From NCBI RefSeq assembly GCF_947495925.1, contig NZ_CANMAU010000001.1:434001-498000 (forward strand): 64,000 nucleotides of DNA. Reading direction: 5' to 3'. The DNA comes from an uncultured Algibacter sp. (GTDB taxonomy: Bacteria > Bacteroidota > Bacteroidia > Flavobacteriales > Flavobacteriaceae). Position numbers and translations under genes: made by a program. Every line of letters starts with the position of its first letter. Positions within the stretch are counted from its first letter, which is position 1. Shown here piece by piece: positions 17,898 through 26,758 of the stretch. The notes beneath the pieces were generated by a model that searched no databases, was not told the DNA's origin, and saw only the letters and a list, made by a program, of their open reading frames with translations.

Positions 17898-18680
17898 TCA
17901 ATTATTAACAACTATTTTAAAAGGATGTTTCAACCCTTTATAAGCTTCTAAATCGGCTCTTAACGAGCCCACAGCTAAGTCTGCTTTAATACGTAAAGGT
18001 ACTTTATTTTTATCTTTAGACACCCATAGCGTTAAACTTTCTTCCTCTTTAAAAACACGCCCTGCCATAACATAAGGCCTAAATTTTAAAGACGCAACGG
18101 TACCAAATTCTGTTTCAATAATTTCCTCGCCAAGGTATTTTAACTTAAAACCGTAATTCTCTTCGTCAAAAAACATATCTATTCGCACTTCATCACCTTG
18201 CTTAAGATTATTAGTATCAAGATTATTACGTAAATAATAAAATGTAGATACCATGTCCTGAATATTAGGTTTGGTATCAATGGTTTTTATGGTTTTGTGT
18301 TTTCTATTATTTACTTTGGCTTTGTTTTCTTTTTGGTCAAAATCGATAACTATATCCTTAGTGTGCCCACCTTCGTCAATATTTCTAATAAATTTATATG
18401 GCATAATAGAATCCTTATCCATATAGCTTTCGTAGCGATCTTTTACTTTAAAGAACCATTTTATCATACCTGTAGTCCAGCCTTTGCCTACCACATGATA
18501 CACCTGCTTATTATTTAAGTTTGCATGTTTTACTTGCAATGTGGCATTACCAGCTTTCAACCAGTTACTATAACTCATTTTAAACTTAAACCACTCACCT
18601 GCACCGAAAGCCGAATCTTGCTGAGCAAATACCGCTTGCATCGAAAAAATTAAAGAAAAAACTAATACTGCCTTTTTCAT
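17898..18680 (-). CDS. DUF3108 domain-containing exported protein
   Basis: 260 residues with a signal peptide (1-19, ending QAVFAQ). The mature protein begins FGAGEWFKFKMSYSNWLKAGNATLQV, the opening beta sheet of DUF3108, and contains TFYYLRNNLD and ESLTLWVSKDKNKVPLRIKADL near the C-terminus. The fold suggests a periplasmic lipid-binding-like beta structure, but function is unknown to me. It is the first gene of the run that continues with tryptophan dioxygenase, M23 peptidase and pgi. The start ATG gives a clean signal peptide. Confidence 0.78.
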   Translation of the reverse strand: MKKAVLVFSLIFSMQAVFAQQDSAFGAGEWFKFKMSYSNWLKAGNATLQVKHANLNNKQVYHVVGKGWTTGMIKWFFKVKDRYESYMDKDSIMPYKFIRNIDEGGHTKDIVIDFDQKENKAKVNNRKHKTIKTIDTKPNIQDMVSTFYYLRNNLDTNNLKQGDEVRIDMFFDEENYGFKLKYLGEEIIETEFGTVASLKFRPYVMAGRVFKEEESLTLWVSKDKNKVPLRIKADLAVGSLRADLEAYKGLKHPFKIVVNN

Positions 18681-18834
18681 GATAGTTGGGGTAATTTCTA
18701 AGTAACTCTAATAATTACAAATTATTGTGAATAGTAGAAATACAATTACTATTCCAAAAATAAAAATTTAATTGATTTAGACGCCTCTTGGAATGTTATA
18801 GTTCTGTTAGAATTGTTATAATTACTAATTATTT

Positions 18835-18915
18835 GGGCGTTCTCACTACGGTCAGGCTTTCTGGTATATCTTTTTATAGTGTCTCAAAGAAGGATACCCC
18901 TTTAATCCTTAACGC
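18835..18915 (+). repeat. Structured intergenic element, copy A (family also at 20196-20265)
   Basis: This stretch is richer in GC than its surroundings. It carries GCTTTCTGGTATATC, a T run, AGGATACC and an AATCC box, bracketed by GCGTT (18837-18841) and AACGC (18911-18915). GGTAT (18863-18867) pairs with ATACC (18894-18898) as an inner hairpin. The reverse complement of 20196-20265 aligns along its length with the same boxes in the same order. I recall similar sequences between genes in other flavobacteria and think it is a repeated structured element or non-coding RNA, possibly Rfam Flavo-1, but could not check. It ends where the hppD terminator begins. Confidence 0.5.
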
Positions 18916-18944
18916 AAAAAAACCTGCCAATAAATTCAGCAGGT
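18916..18944 (-). terminator. Intrinsic terminator of hppD
   Basis: On the minus strand ACCTGC (18939-18944 complement) pairs with GCAGGT (18922-18927 complement), followed by six to seven Ts. It lies 22 bases after the hppD stop and directly abuts the structured element at 18835-18915. Confidence 0.75.
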
Positions 18945-18966
18945 AAAACTAACACTTAATTTAGGG

Positions 18967-20127
18967 CTATAATGTTCCTCTATAAGCCTGTTCTCTTTCA
19001 ATAGACTCAAACAAAGCCTTAAAATTTCCTGCTCCAAAACCACGAGCCCCCATACGTTGAATAATTTCAAAAAACAAAGTGGGTCTATCTTCAACAGGTT
19101 TAGTGAATATTTGCAATAAATAGCCTTCCTCATCGGCATCAATCATAATCCCCAGGTTTTTTAAAGTTTCAATATCCTCCCTAAGTTCATGACTATATTC
19201 CTCCAAACGCCCGGGAACTGCTTTATAATATGCTTCAGGAGGTTTTGACAAAAACTCAACACCAGATTGTCTTAGTTGCGATACGGTATTAATAATATCA
19301 TCAGTGGCCACAGCAATATGTTGGACACCTGCACCTTCATAAAAATCGAGATATTCTTCAATCTGCGATTTCTTTTTGCCTTTTGCCGGTTCGTTTATCG
19401 GAAATTTTATCCGTCCATTACCATTGCTCATCACTTTACTCATAAGCGCAGAGTATTCTGTATGTATTTGTTTATCATCAAAAGATAAAAAATTCTCAAA
19501 CCCCATAACATCTTCATACCACTTTACCCAAGTATTCATTTGCCCCCAACCAACATTACCAACCATATGGTCTATATATTTTAAGCCTGCTGATTTAGGG
19601 TTATAATCAGATTTCCACTCTATAAATCCTGGTAAAAAAGCCCCTTTGTAATTTTTCCGCTCTACAAACATATGTACCGTTTCTCCGTAAGTATAAATAC
19701 CTGCTCTAACTACTTCGCCATATTCATCGCTTTCAACAAAAGGCTTCATATACGATTTTGCCCCTCTGCTTGTCGTTTCTACATAAGCTTTCCTAGCATC
19801 TTCAACCCAAAGAGCTATTACTTTTACACCATCACCATGTTTTACAATATGCTCATTTAAAGATGATTTACTCGTTAAAGGTGTTGTTAAAACCAATTTA
19901 ATTTTATCTTGTTTTAGCACGTAACTTACTTGATCTTTGGAACCTGTTTCTAGACCTCTATAAGCATAAGATTGAAAACCAAATGCTGTTTTGTAAAAAT
20001 GCGCAGCTTGTTTGGCATTACCCACATAAAACTCTACATAGTCGGTTCCTAGAAGCGGTAAAAAATCTTGTGCACCTTCAAATATTTTTTCTAATCCGTA
20101 GTTTACTGATTTTATGTCTTTACTCAT
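18967..20127 (-). CDS. hppD: 4-hydroxyphenylpyruvate dioxygenase
   Basis: A 386-residue non-haem iron enzyme converting 4-hydroxyphenylpyruvate to homogentisate in tyrosine and phenylalanine breakdown. Two glyoxalase/vicinal-oxygen-chelate domains are visible (about 25-155 and 183-350). The iron triad is His187 in YIDHMVGNV, His270 in GVQHIAVATDD and Glu354 in LFFEIIQR. The C-terminal GFGAGNFKALFESIEREQ helix is typical of the family. The next enzyme, homogentisate dioxygenase, lies upstream on the same strand, 148 bases away. That gap contains a structured element, so expression of the two may be partly uncoupled. Fumarylacetoacetase, the last step, is not in the window. Confidence 0.96.
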   Translation of the reverse strand: MSKDIKSVNYGLEKIFEGAQDFLPLLGTDYVEFYVGNAKQAAHFYKTAFGFQSYAYRGLETGSKDQVSYVLKQDKIKLVLTTPLTSKSSLNEHIVKHGDGVKVIALWVEDARKAYVETTSRGAKSYMKPFVESDEYGEVVRAGIYTYGETVHMFVERKNYKGAFLPGFIEWKSDYNPKSAGLKYIDHMVGNVGWGQMNTWVKWYEDVMGFENFLSFDDKQIHTEYSALMSKVMSNGNGRIKFPINEPAKGKKKSQIEEYLDFYEGAGVQHIAVATDDIINTVSQLRQSGVEFLSKPPEAYYKAVPGRLEEYSHELREDIETLKNLGIMIDADEEGYLLQIFTKPVEDRPTLFFEIIQRMGARGFGAGNFKALFESIEREQAYRGTL

Positions 20128-20195
20128 TTTCTTAATGTTATTTATTGATAAGTTAATTGTTTATTCGTCAAGTAAAAACCTAACGATTGGTTTTT

Positions 20196-20265
20196 AGCCC
20201 TGATTGCAGTGGCATCCTTTTTTGTCTTTCTCAAAAAAGATATAGCGAAAAGCAGGAACAGCTCC
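20196..20265 (-). repeat. Structured intergenic element, copy B, between hmgA and hppD
   Basis: Read on the minus strand it carries GCTTTTCGCTATATC, a T run, AGGATGCC and CAATC, in the same order as the element at 18835-18915. On the plus strand AGC/CCTG pairs with CAGG/GCT with a bulge, and TTTTTT pairs with AAAAAA around a nine-base loop, giving a nested hairpin. It lies 69 bases before the hppD start and in the same orientation as hppD. It could be part of the hmgA 3' or hppD 5' untranslated region. Identity as an RNA is inference. Confidence 0.5.
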
Positions 20266-20275
20266 AAAAAAACTA

Positions 20276-21430
20276 TTATAACCATGATTTATAATAATCT
20301 TCATCTGCTATTTGCATGGCATCTTCAGTGACCATTAACGGTTTAAAAGTATCGACCATAACGGCTAATTCTTCGGTCTCCGTTTTACCTATACTGCGTT
20401 CAGTGGCTCCTGGATGTGGACCATGAGGAATGCCTGCTGGGTGTAATGATATATGACCAGCTTCAATATCATTTCTACTCATAAAATCGCCATCCACATA
20501 ATATAAAACCTCATCACTATCAATATTGCTATGATTATATGGAGCAGGAATAGCTTGTGGATGATAGTCGTACAATCGGGGCACAAAACTACACACTACA
20601 AAAGCATCTGTTTCGAACGTTTGATGCACTGGTGGCGGTTGGTGTACTCGTCCCGTTACAGGCTCAAAGTCGTGAATAGAAAACGCATACGGATAATTAT
20701 AACCATCGTAACCAACCACATCAAAGGGATGCGATGCGTAAACCATTTCAATAATATCGTCTTGCTTTTTAACTTTAATTAAAAAGTCTCCAGACTGATT
20801 ATAGGTTTCTAACTCTTCTGGCCTACGAATATCTCGCTCGCAAAATGGCGAGTGTTCTAGAAGTTGCCCAAACCAATTTCTATATCGTTTTGGCGTATAT
20901 ATGGGCCTGCGAGATTCAACGATAAACAATCTATTATCTTCAGTATCAAAATCTATTTTATAAATACTCCCTCTAGGGATTAGTAAATAATCGCCATATT
21001 TAAAATCTAGATTACCAAGCATGGTTCTTAACTTTCCCGAACCTTTATGTATAAATAAAAGCTCATCGGCATCTGTGTTTTTATAAAAATAATCTAACGT
21101 TGATTGTTTAGGCGCAGCCAAAATAATCGCACAGTCGCTATTTATTAATATGGTTTTTCTACTTTCTAAATAATCCTTTATTGGTTGTACTTGGAATCCT
21201 TTTAAACGATACGACTTTATATTATTTTTTAAAGCAATTTTAGGCGCAACATTATATTGTTTCCTTATGGATTTTACTTGCGTAGGTCGTTGCTCATGAT
21301 AACTATTTGTTGACATACCATCGAAACCGATAGTACCAAATAATTGTTCGTAATACAAGCTACCATCGGGTTTCTTAAATTGGGTGTGGCGTTTATGTGG
21401 AATACTTCCTAATTTATGATAAAAAGGCAT
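20276..21430 (-). CDS. hmgA: Homogentisate 1,2-dioxygenase
   Basis: A 384-residue cupin-fold iron enzyme that opens the homogentisate ring to maleylacetoacetate. Visible hallmarks are YHEQRPTQ near the N-terminus, the DELLFIHKGSGKL cupin strand, RPIYTPKRYRNWFGQLLEHSP, and the metal-site region GHISLHPAGIPHGPHPGA near the C-terminus. It is shorter than the proteobacterial and animal enzymes (about 430-445 residues), as is usual in flavobacteria in my recollection. It precedes hppD on the same strand. The 249-base region upstream, 21431-21679, shows no gene and no clear promoter box. Confidence 0.93.
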   Translation of the reverse strand: MPFYHKLGSIPHKRHTQFKKPDGSLYYEQLFGTIGFDGMSTNSYHEQRPTQVKSIRKQYNVAPKIALKNNIKSYRLKGFQVQPIKDYLESRKTILINSDCAIILAAPKQSTLDYFYKNTDADELLFIHKGSGKLRTMLGNLDFKYGDYLLIPRGSIYKIDFDTEDNRLFIVESRRPIYTPKRYRNWFGQLLEHSPFCERDIRRPEELETYNQSGDFLIKVKKQDDIIEMVYASHPFDVVGYDGYNYPYAFSIHDFEPVTGRVHQPPPVHQTFETDAFVVCSFVPRLYDYHPQAIPAPYNHSNIDSDEVLYYVDGDFMSRNDIEAGHISLHPAGIPHGPHPGATERSIGKTETEELAVMVDTFKPLMVTEDAMQIADEDYYKSWL

Positions 21431-21679
21431 ACTTTTTTTATTTTAAAAATTAATTATTATCTACTATTTAAAACTTGCTTAAATAGTTAAATAGCTAATA
21501 CATATAAAGATACAAAAAGTATACTCACTCAGGATTGCGCTTGATGAGGTAGTGAAGAAATGCTAATAAGTCTTTCCAGAAAAGATCCATAGTGATACAA
21601 ATATCGGGAATTTATTTAGAAAACAACCCATATGAAATTTTGAAAGGTTCTCATATTCATATAATTGACAACTAAATTG

Positions 21680-23923
21680 TCAAAACCAAAATCCAACATT
21701 AAAAAACCATGTGCTATTTTTCTGTTCAGGAGAATAACTATATTTTATTTGAACAGGACCTAAAAAGGTTTCTAGCCCATATCCCAATGCATAACCCCTA
21801 TAATCTGGCAAGGTAAACCACTCTCCTGTTTCAAAAATATTATCAGCTATATTTGACCAATTCCCCTCCAAAGTTATGTGATGCTTTTTAAAAACCTCAT
21901 AATCTGCCACCGCAGATGCTTTAACAAAACTGTTCCCTGTTAAAGACACAAAATCATAACCTAAAAACGGTATAAAATTATTGATGAAATTACTTCCATA
22001 GCCGCCTAAGGCAAAGTCTAAAGCTTGTGTTGATGTATCTCCTATTTTAAAACCACCCCCTGTTTGTAGATTAAATGCTAACTTATCGGTTACACTAAAA
22101 GCATAACCCATATTAGCTTTGGCTATTGAGAAATTCTTAAAATCATCTCCTTGACTCGATGACAAGAAATAAATATGCAAATCTCCATTGAAATAAACTC
22201 CTCTCTTGGGAAAATACATATTGCTGTAAGTATCTAGTTTCAACTCACCAAACAGGCTTAAAAAATTTGTACTTTCAAAGCTTAAATTCGTATTTGAATT
22301 ATCTCTAGAAATAGTCTCTGTATCTATTTCTAAGTTTTTATGTTCAACTCCCATACTTAAAGCAAAATCTCTTAAAAATAGGGTTTGCAGATAAAATTGA
22401 TTGGTAAAATCTTTTAGCTTAACATCAATTTTGCTTACTCCTCCTGCATTCAACAAAACGGGATCATCAATTAATAACAGAGGGTTAATATTTCTATCAA
22501 ATTGATTATACCTAGATTTCACACCAATACTCCAATAAAAACCTCTATCAACTAAATACTCAAAATTATATCTAACATTATCTCCGAGAATAAAGTCTAA
22601 AGATGCCACATCATTTTTAAAAAATAATCTCTTTTTAGTAACATTAACTAGAGCAGCACTCTTGTATAACTCATCATAATGAATTCCTAGTTTTAAAAAT
22701 AAACTTTGTTCAGTTTCTGTAACTATTGTATTGATATCATAACCTTCTTCTCCTTCAACTTTTATAAATTCATATTTTATGGCATCAAAGTTATTGGTTG
22801 CTTCCAAACGATTCATCCCTTTTTTTAAATCCTTATAGCTAACCTTTTCATTATCCTTTAACCTCAATTTCCCTAACACATAAGCTCTTGTATATTTGTT
22901 ATTCCCTTTTAAATGCACATGATTTACCTTAATACTATCGATGGGTTTTGGCTTTACTTCTGAAATTAAATCATTACTTTCTTTACGAGTCAAAGCACTC
23001 AGTCTACTTAATTCTTTCATGGCAGCCACTTTACCGTTCGCAATAATTTGATTGCCTTCACTAAAAGAAACCACGTTAAATCCAATAATATCAGGCTTAA
23101 CATAAATATCGGTTTTTTCAGCTTTTAATTTCATATCATTAATTGTTCTGAAATTATTTATTTGTATGAGCACATCTGGTGCTGATTCTAATTCTTCTCG
23201 ATTTCGAAGCCCATCTTGTACATCAACACCTATAATAACATCCATACCTTTGGCACGTAACTCATCTATAGGATAATTATTAGCAACACCACCATCTATT
23301 AATACTTGATCTTCAATAATAACGGGTTGAAAAACTGATGGCAATGCACCACTTGCCAATATGGATTGAGGTAAATCTCCCTTATCTAAAATAACTTGTT
23401 CTCCAGTTTCAGCATCTGTTGCTATACAAAAAAATGGAATGGGTAACTTCTCAAAATCGTGAATTTGACTCACATGAATAAGCGACTCTAACAGCAAACT
23501 ATATACATTATAACCCTTAGAAAGTGCAGAAGGTAATTTAACTTTAAGTCTATCAAATGGAAGTTTTACAGCATACTTATCGTCGTTACCACGTTCGTAA
23601 GATGTTTTTGAAACCCTTGGCAAATCGTCATTTATAACTTTATCAAAATCTAAAATTTGAAATATAGAATCCAACTGGTTTCCTGTATAACCAGAAGCAT
23701 ACAGCCCGCCTATTATTGCTCCCATACTAGTTCCTGCTACATAGTCAATTTTAACACCAAGGCTATCAATAACCTTTAAGGCTCCAATATGTGCTAATCC
23801 TTTTGCGCCACCACCACTTAAAACTAAACCAACTTTTGGGCTATTCGCTTCTGTTTTATGTTGCGCTTGCACGGAAAATAAAGAAAGTAGACATAAAGTT
23901 AATATGATAAAAAAGTACTTCAA
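21680..23923 (-). CDS. Patatin-like phospholipase with POTRA and outer-membrane barrel (PlpD type)
   Basis: A 747-residue exported fusion. After a signal peptide (1-20) comes a patatin domain (about 30-300): oxyanion hole LSGGGAKG, nucleophile Ser66 in GTSMG, and the catalytic Asp210 of the DGG motif. A single POTRA-like domain follows (about 330-400, VNHVHLKGNNKYTRAYVLGKL), then a 16-strand-type barrel ending FFNVGFWF. This is the layout of type Vd autotransporters such as PlpD: the barrel holds or exports the lipase domain. Bacteroidota homologues are annotated as patatin family proteins, and whether the lipase faces the periplasm or outside is uncertain. It lies 24 bases downstream of uvrC. 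Confidence 0.88.
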   Translation of the reverse strand: MKYFFIILTLCLLSLFSVQAQHKTEANSPKVGLVLSGGGAKGLAHIGALKVIDSLGVKIDYVAGTSMGAIIGGLYASGYTGNQLDSIFQILDFDKVINDDLPRVSKTSYERGNDDKYAVKLPFDRLKVKLPSALSKGYNVYSLLLESLIHVSQIHDFEKLPIPFFCIATDAETGEQVILDKGDLPQSILASGALPSVFQPVIIEDQVLIDGGVANNYPIDELRAKGMDVIIGVDVQDGLRNREELESAPDVLIQINNFRTINDMKLKAEKTDIYVKPDIIGFNVVSFSEGNQIIANGKVAAMKELSRLSALTRKESNDLISEVKPKPIDSIKVNHVHLKGNNKYTRAYVLGKLRLKDNEKVSYKDLKKGMNRLEATNNFDAIKYEFIKVEGEEGYDINTIVTETEQSLFLKLGIHYDELYKSAALVNVTKKRLFFKNDVASLDFILGDNVRYNFEYLVDRGFYWSIGVKSRYNQFDRNINPLLLIDDPVLLNAGGVSKIDVKLKDFTNQFYLQTLFLRDFALSMGVEHKNLEIDTETISRDNSNTNLSFESTNFLSLFGELKLDTYSNMYFPKRGVYFNGDLHIYFLSSSQGDDFKNFSIAKANMGYAFSVTDKLAFNLQTGGGFKIGDTSTQALDFALGGYGSNFINNFIPFLGYDFVSLTGNSFVKASAVADYEVFKKHHITLEGNWSNIADNIFETGEWFTLPDYRGYALGYGLETFLGPVQIKYSYSPEQKNSTWFFNVGFWF

Positions 23924-23947
23924 AATATAATTTAGAAATGCGTTATT

Positions 23948-25741
23948 TTATTTCTCATGATAATAGTTATAAACCTTTTCTGCTCGGGATACGCCAACTA
24001 CAGCCTCTAACTCATCCAACTTAGCATTGGCAACGCGCTTAGCAGATTTAAAATGTCTCAACAATTCTACAACTGTTTTTTCTCCTACGCCTTGAATCGT
24101 TTCTAGTTCTGTATTTAACGCTGTTTTACTTCGTTTATTTCTATGATGTTCAATGCCAAAACGGTGTGCTTCATTGCGCAATTGTTGAATAATCTTGAGT
24201 GTTTCACTTTTCTTATCTAAATATAGCGGAATTGGGTCTTCTGGATAAAATAACTCTTCTAAACGTTTAGCAATTCCGATGATAGCAATCGTACCTCTCA
24301 ACTTTAACTCATCCAAACTTTTTAAAGCCGAAGATAACTGCCCTTTACCCCCATCAATAATAATAAGTTGTGGCAAAGGTTGATTTTCTTCAACCAAACG
24401 CCTGTATCGTCTATAAACCACTTCTTCCATAGATGCAAAATCATCTGGTCCTTCAACGGTTTTAATATTGAAATGACGATACTCTTTTTTACTAGGTTTT
24501 CCATTTTTAAATACCACACATGCCGCCACCGGATGTGTACCTTGAATGTTTGAATTATCAAAACACTCAATATGTCTTGGTTCTTCTGAAAGTCTTAAAT
24601 CTGCTTTCATTTGAGCCATAATTCTATTTGCATGTCTATCAGGATCAACAATCTTCATCTGTTTGAAACGGTCCATTCTATAATACTTTGCGTTTCTTAA
24701 TGATAAATCTAGAATGTGTTTTTTATCTCCCAATTTAGGAATAGTCACTTTCACATCTTCACCTAAAGCTATCTTAAAAGGGACGTAGATTTCTTTTGAG
24801 TTGGAATTAAAACGTTGCCTAATTTCAGTAATGGCCAGTCCTAGTAACTCTTCATCTGTTTCATCCAACTTCTTTTTAATCTCTAAGGTATGAGAACGTA
24901 TGATAGATCCGTATGACAATTGCAAAAAGTTAACATATCCATAACTTTCGTCACTTGTAATGGAAAACACATCTACATTACTTATTTTTGGATTTATAAT
25001 GGTCGACTTTGCCTGATAATTTTCTAGAACCTCAACTTTTTCTTTTATTTTTTGAGCTTCTTCAAACTGCATGTTTTCTGCAAAAGCTTTCATTTGGGTT
25101 TTAAACTGAGAGAGAGAGTCTTTAAAATTACCTTTTAATATTTCTTTAATGGCTTTTATATTCTCGTTGTATTCCTCTATGGTTTCATAGCCTTCACATG
25201 GTCCTTTACAATTACCTAGATGGTATTCTAAGCATACTTTATACTTTCCAGCTTCAATTTTTTCCTGAGCCAAATCATAATTACACGTTCTTAAACTATA
25301 CAAACCCTTAATTAAGTCAAGTAACGTATGAACCGTTTTTCCGCTAGTATAAGGCCCAAAATATTCACTGCCATCTTTAAACACACGACGGGTTGAAAAC
25401 ACTCTTGGAAAGCGTTCATTCTTAATACAAATCCAAGGGTAAGACTTATCGTCTTTTAACAATACATTATATCTTGGTTGATATTTTTTTATCAGATTGT
25501 TCTCTAATAAAAGAGCATCAGTTTCGGTATCTACTACAATATGCTTTATATCTGCAATTTTTTTTACAAGAACTCTTGTTTTACCATAATCATGTGTTTT
25601 TGTAAAATAAGAACTTACGCGTTTTTTTAAATTTTTGGCTTTTCCGACATAGATAATCGTACCCTCCTTATCGTAGTATTGATAAACTCCGGGTTGATTA
25701 GGTAAGGTTTTTAATTGTATCTCTAAATCGGGGGTATCCAT
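23948..25741 (-). CDS. uvrC: Excinuclease ABC subunit C
   Basis: A 597-residue nuclease of nucleotide-excision repair that makes the 3' and 5' incisions at UvrB-marked lesions. The GIY-YIG domain is at 15-95 (QPGVYQYYDKEGTIIYVGKA). The cysteine cluster (C-x-L-EYHLGNCKGPCEGY, about 170-184) is present. The UVR motif for UvrB contact is near 205-245, the RNase H-like domain has ECFDNSNIQG and IIDGGKGQLS, and the helix-hairpin-helix pair at the end has IQGVGEKTVVELLRHF. All parts are intact and length is normal. A patatin gene follows closely. The first gene on the other side, rimK, is divergent. Confidence 0.96.
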   Translation of the reverse strand: MDTPDLEIQLKTLPNQPGVYQYYDKEGTIIYVGKAKNLKKRVSSYFTKTHDYGKTRVLVKKIADIKHIVVDTETDALLLENNLIKKYQPRYNVLLKDDKSYPWICIKNERFPRVFSTRRVFKDGSEYFGPYTSGKTVHTLLDLIKGLYSLRTCNYDLAQEKIEAGKYKVCLEYHLGNCKGPCEGYETIEEYNENIKAIKEILKGNFKDSLSQFKTQMKAFAENMQFEEAQKIKEKVEVLENYQAKSTIINPKISNVDVFSITSDESYGYVNFLQLSYGSIIRSHTLEIKKKLDETDEELLGLAITEIRQRFNSNSKEIYVPFKIALGEDVKVTIPKLGDKKHILDLSLRNAKYYRMDRFKQMKIVDPDRHANRIMAQMKADLRLSEEPRHIECFDNSNIQGTHPVAACVVFKNGKPSKKEYRHFNIKTVEGPDDFASMEEVVYRRYRRLVEENQPLPQLIIIDGGKGQLSSALKSLDELKLRGTIAIIGIAKRLEELFYPEDPIPLYLDKKSETLKIIQQLRNEAHRFGIEHHRNKRSKTALNTELETIQGVGEKTVVELLRHFKSAKRVANAKLDELEAVVGVSRAEKVYNYYHEK

Positions 25742-25882
25742 TATGGTAAAGGTATATACTAAATAGTAATTATCTAAAAATCAGCAGGCCTTTTTTTAGT
25801 ATCTTGCATATAACATTACAAATACCTAAAGTATTTAAAACAACTTTAAATAATCTTAAGCAGAACTACTTTAAGTACTTTT

Positions 25883-26758
25883 ATGAATATAGTCATTCTA
25901 TCCAGAAACCCTCAATTGTATTCTACAGAGCGCCTTGTAGAAGAAGGTAGTAAGCGAGGCCACGACATTGAAGTCATAGACCCTCTAAAATGTGATATCA
26001 TTATTGAAAAAGAAAAACCTACCATTTACTACAAAGACCGTTACTTAGATTATGTTGATGCCATTATCCCTAGAATAGGAGCTTCCGTTACCTTTTTTGG
26101 ATGCTCTGTAGTCAGACAGTTTGAAATGATGGGCGTTTTTACTATTGTAACCTCTGACGCTATCCAACGCTCAAGAGATAAATTACGCAGTTTACAGCGT
26201 TTAACCAAAGCTGGAATTGGTATGCCTAAAACGGTTTTTACCAATTACTCTAGAGATGTAGAAGAAGTTATAGATCATGTTGGCGGAACACCAGTAATTA
26301 TCAAACTGTTAGAAGGCACACAGGGATTAGGCGTTGTTTTGGCAGAAACAAAAAATGCAGCAGAATCGGTTCTGGAAGCCTTTAATGGATTACAGGCGAG
26401 AGTTATTGTTCAGGAATTTATTAAGGAAGCCGGTGGAGCAGATGTGCGTGCTCTAGTAGTTGACGGACAAGTTGTTGGCGCTATGAAACGCCAAGGAAAG
26501 GAAGGTGAGTTTCGTTCTAACCTGCATCGGGGAGGAACAGCAAATATTATAAAACTTAATCATGATGAATTAAAGCTGGCTATGAATGCTTCAAAAGCAT
26601 TAAATTTGCCCGTTTGCGGAGTAGATATGCTACAATCGTCTAGAGGTCCATTAATATTAGAAGTAAACTCAACCCCCGGACTTGAAGGCATTGAAACCGC
26701 AACAGGAAGAAATATTGCTAAATCTATAATTAGATTTATTGAAAAAAACGCCAAATAA
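25883..26758 (+). CDS. rimK: RimK-family ATP-grasp ligase
   Basis: A 291-residue ATP-grasp enzyme. RimK adds glutamate residues to the C-terminus of ribosomal protein S6 in other bacteria. The RimK pattern is visible: short N-terminal domain ([18 protein letters not shown]), then [16 protein letters not shown], the ATP-binding [41 protein letters not shown] and the Mg-binding [15 protein letters not shown]. Its stop is directly followed by the ATG of the aspartoacylase-family gene with no gap. That pairing suggests a ligase and a hydrolase acting on related acyl- or glutamyl-modified targets, which is inference. The true substrate in flavobacteria is not known to me. Confidence 0.88.
   Translation: MNIVILSRNPQLYSTERLVEEGSKRGHDIEVIDPLKCDIIIEKEKPTIYYKDRYLDYVDAIIPRIGASVTFFGCSVVRQFEMMGVFTIVTSDAIQRSRDKLRSLQRLTKAGIGMPKTVFTNYSRDVEEVIDHVGGTPVIIKLLEGTQGLGVVLAETKNAAESVLEAFNGLQARVIVQEFIKEAGGADVRALVVDGQVVGAMKRQGKEGEFRSNLHRGGTANIIKLNHDELKLAMNASKALNLPVCGVDMLQSSRGPLILEVNSTPGLEGIETATGRNIAKSIIRFIEKNAK

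Noticed and set aside
21431-21679. Third copy of the structured element in the 249 bases upstream of hmgA
   Set aside because: The bases there have none of the shared boxes (TATATC, AGGAT.CC, AATC in order) and no matching hairpin.
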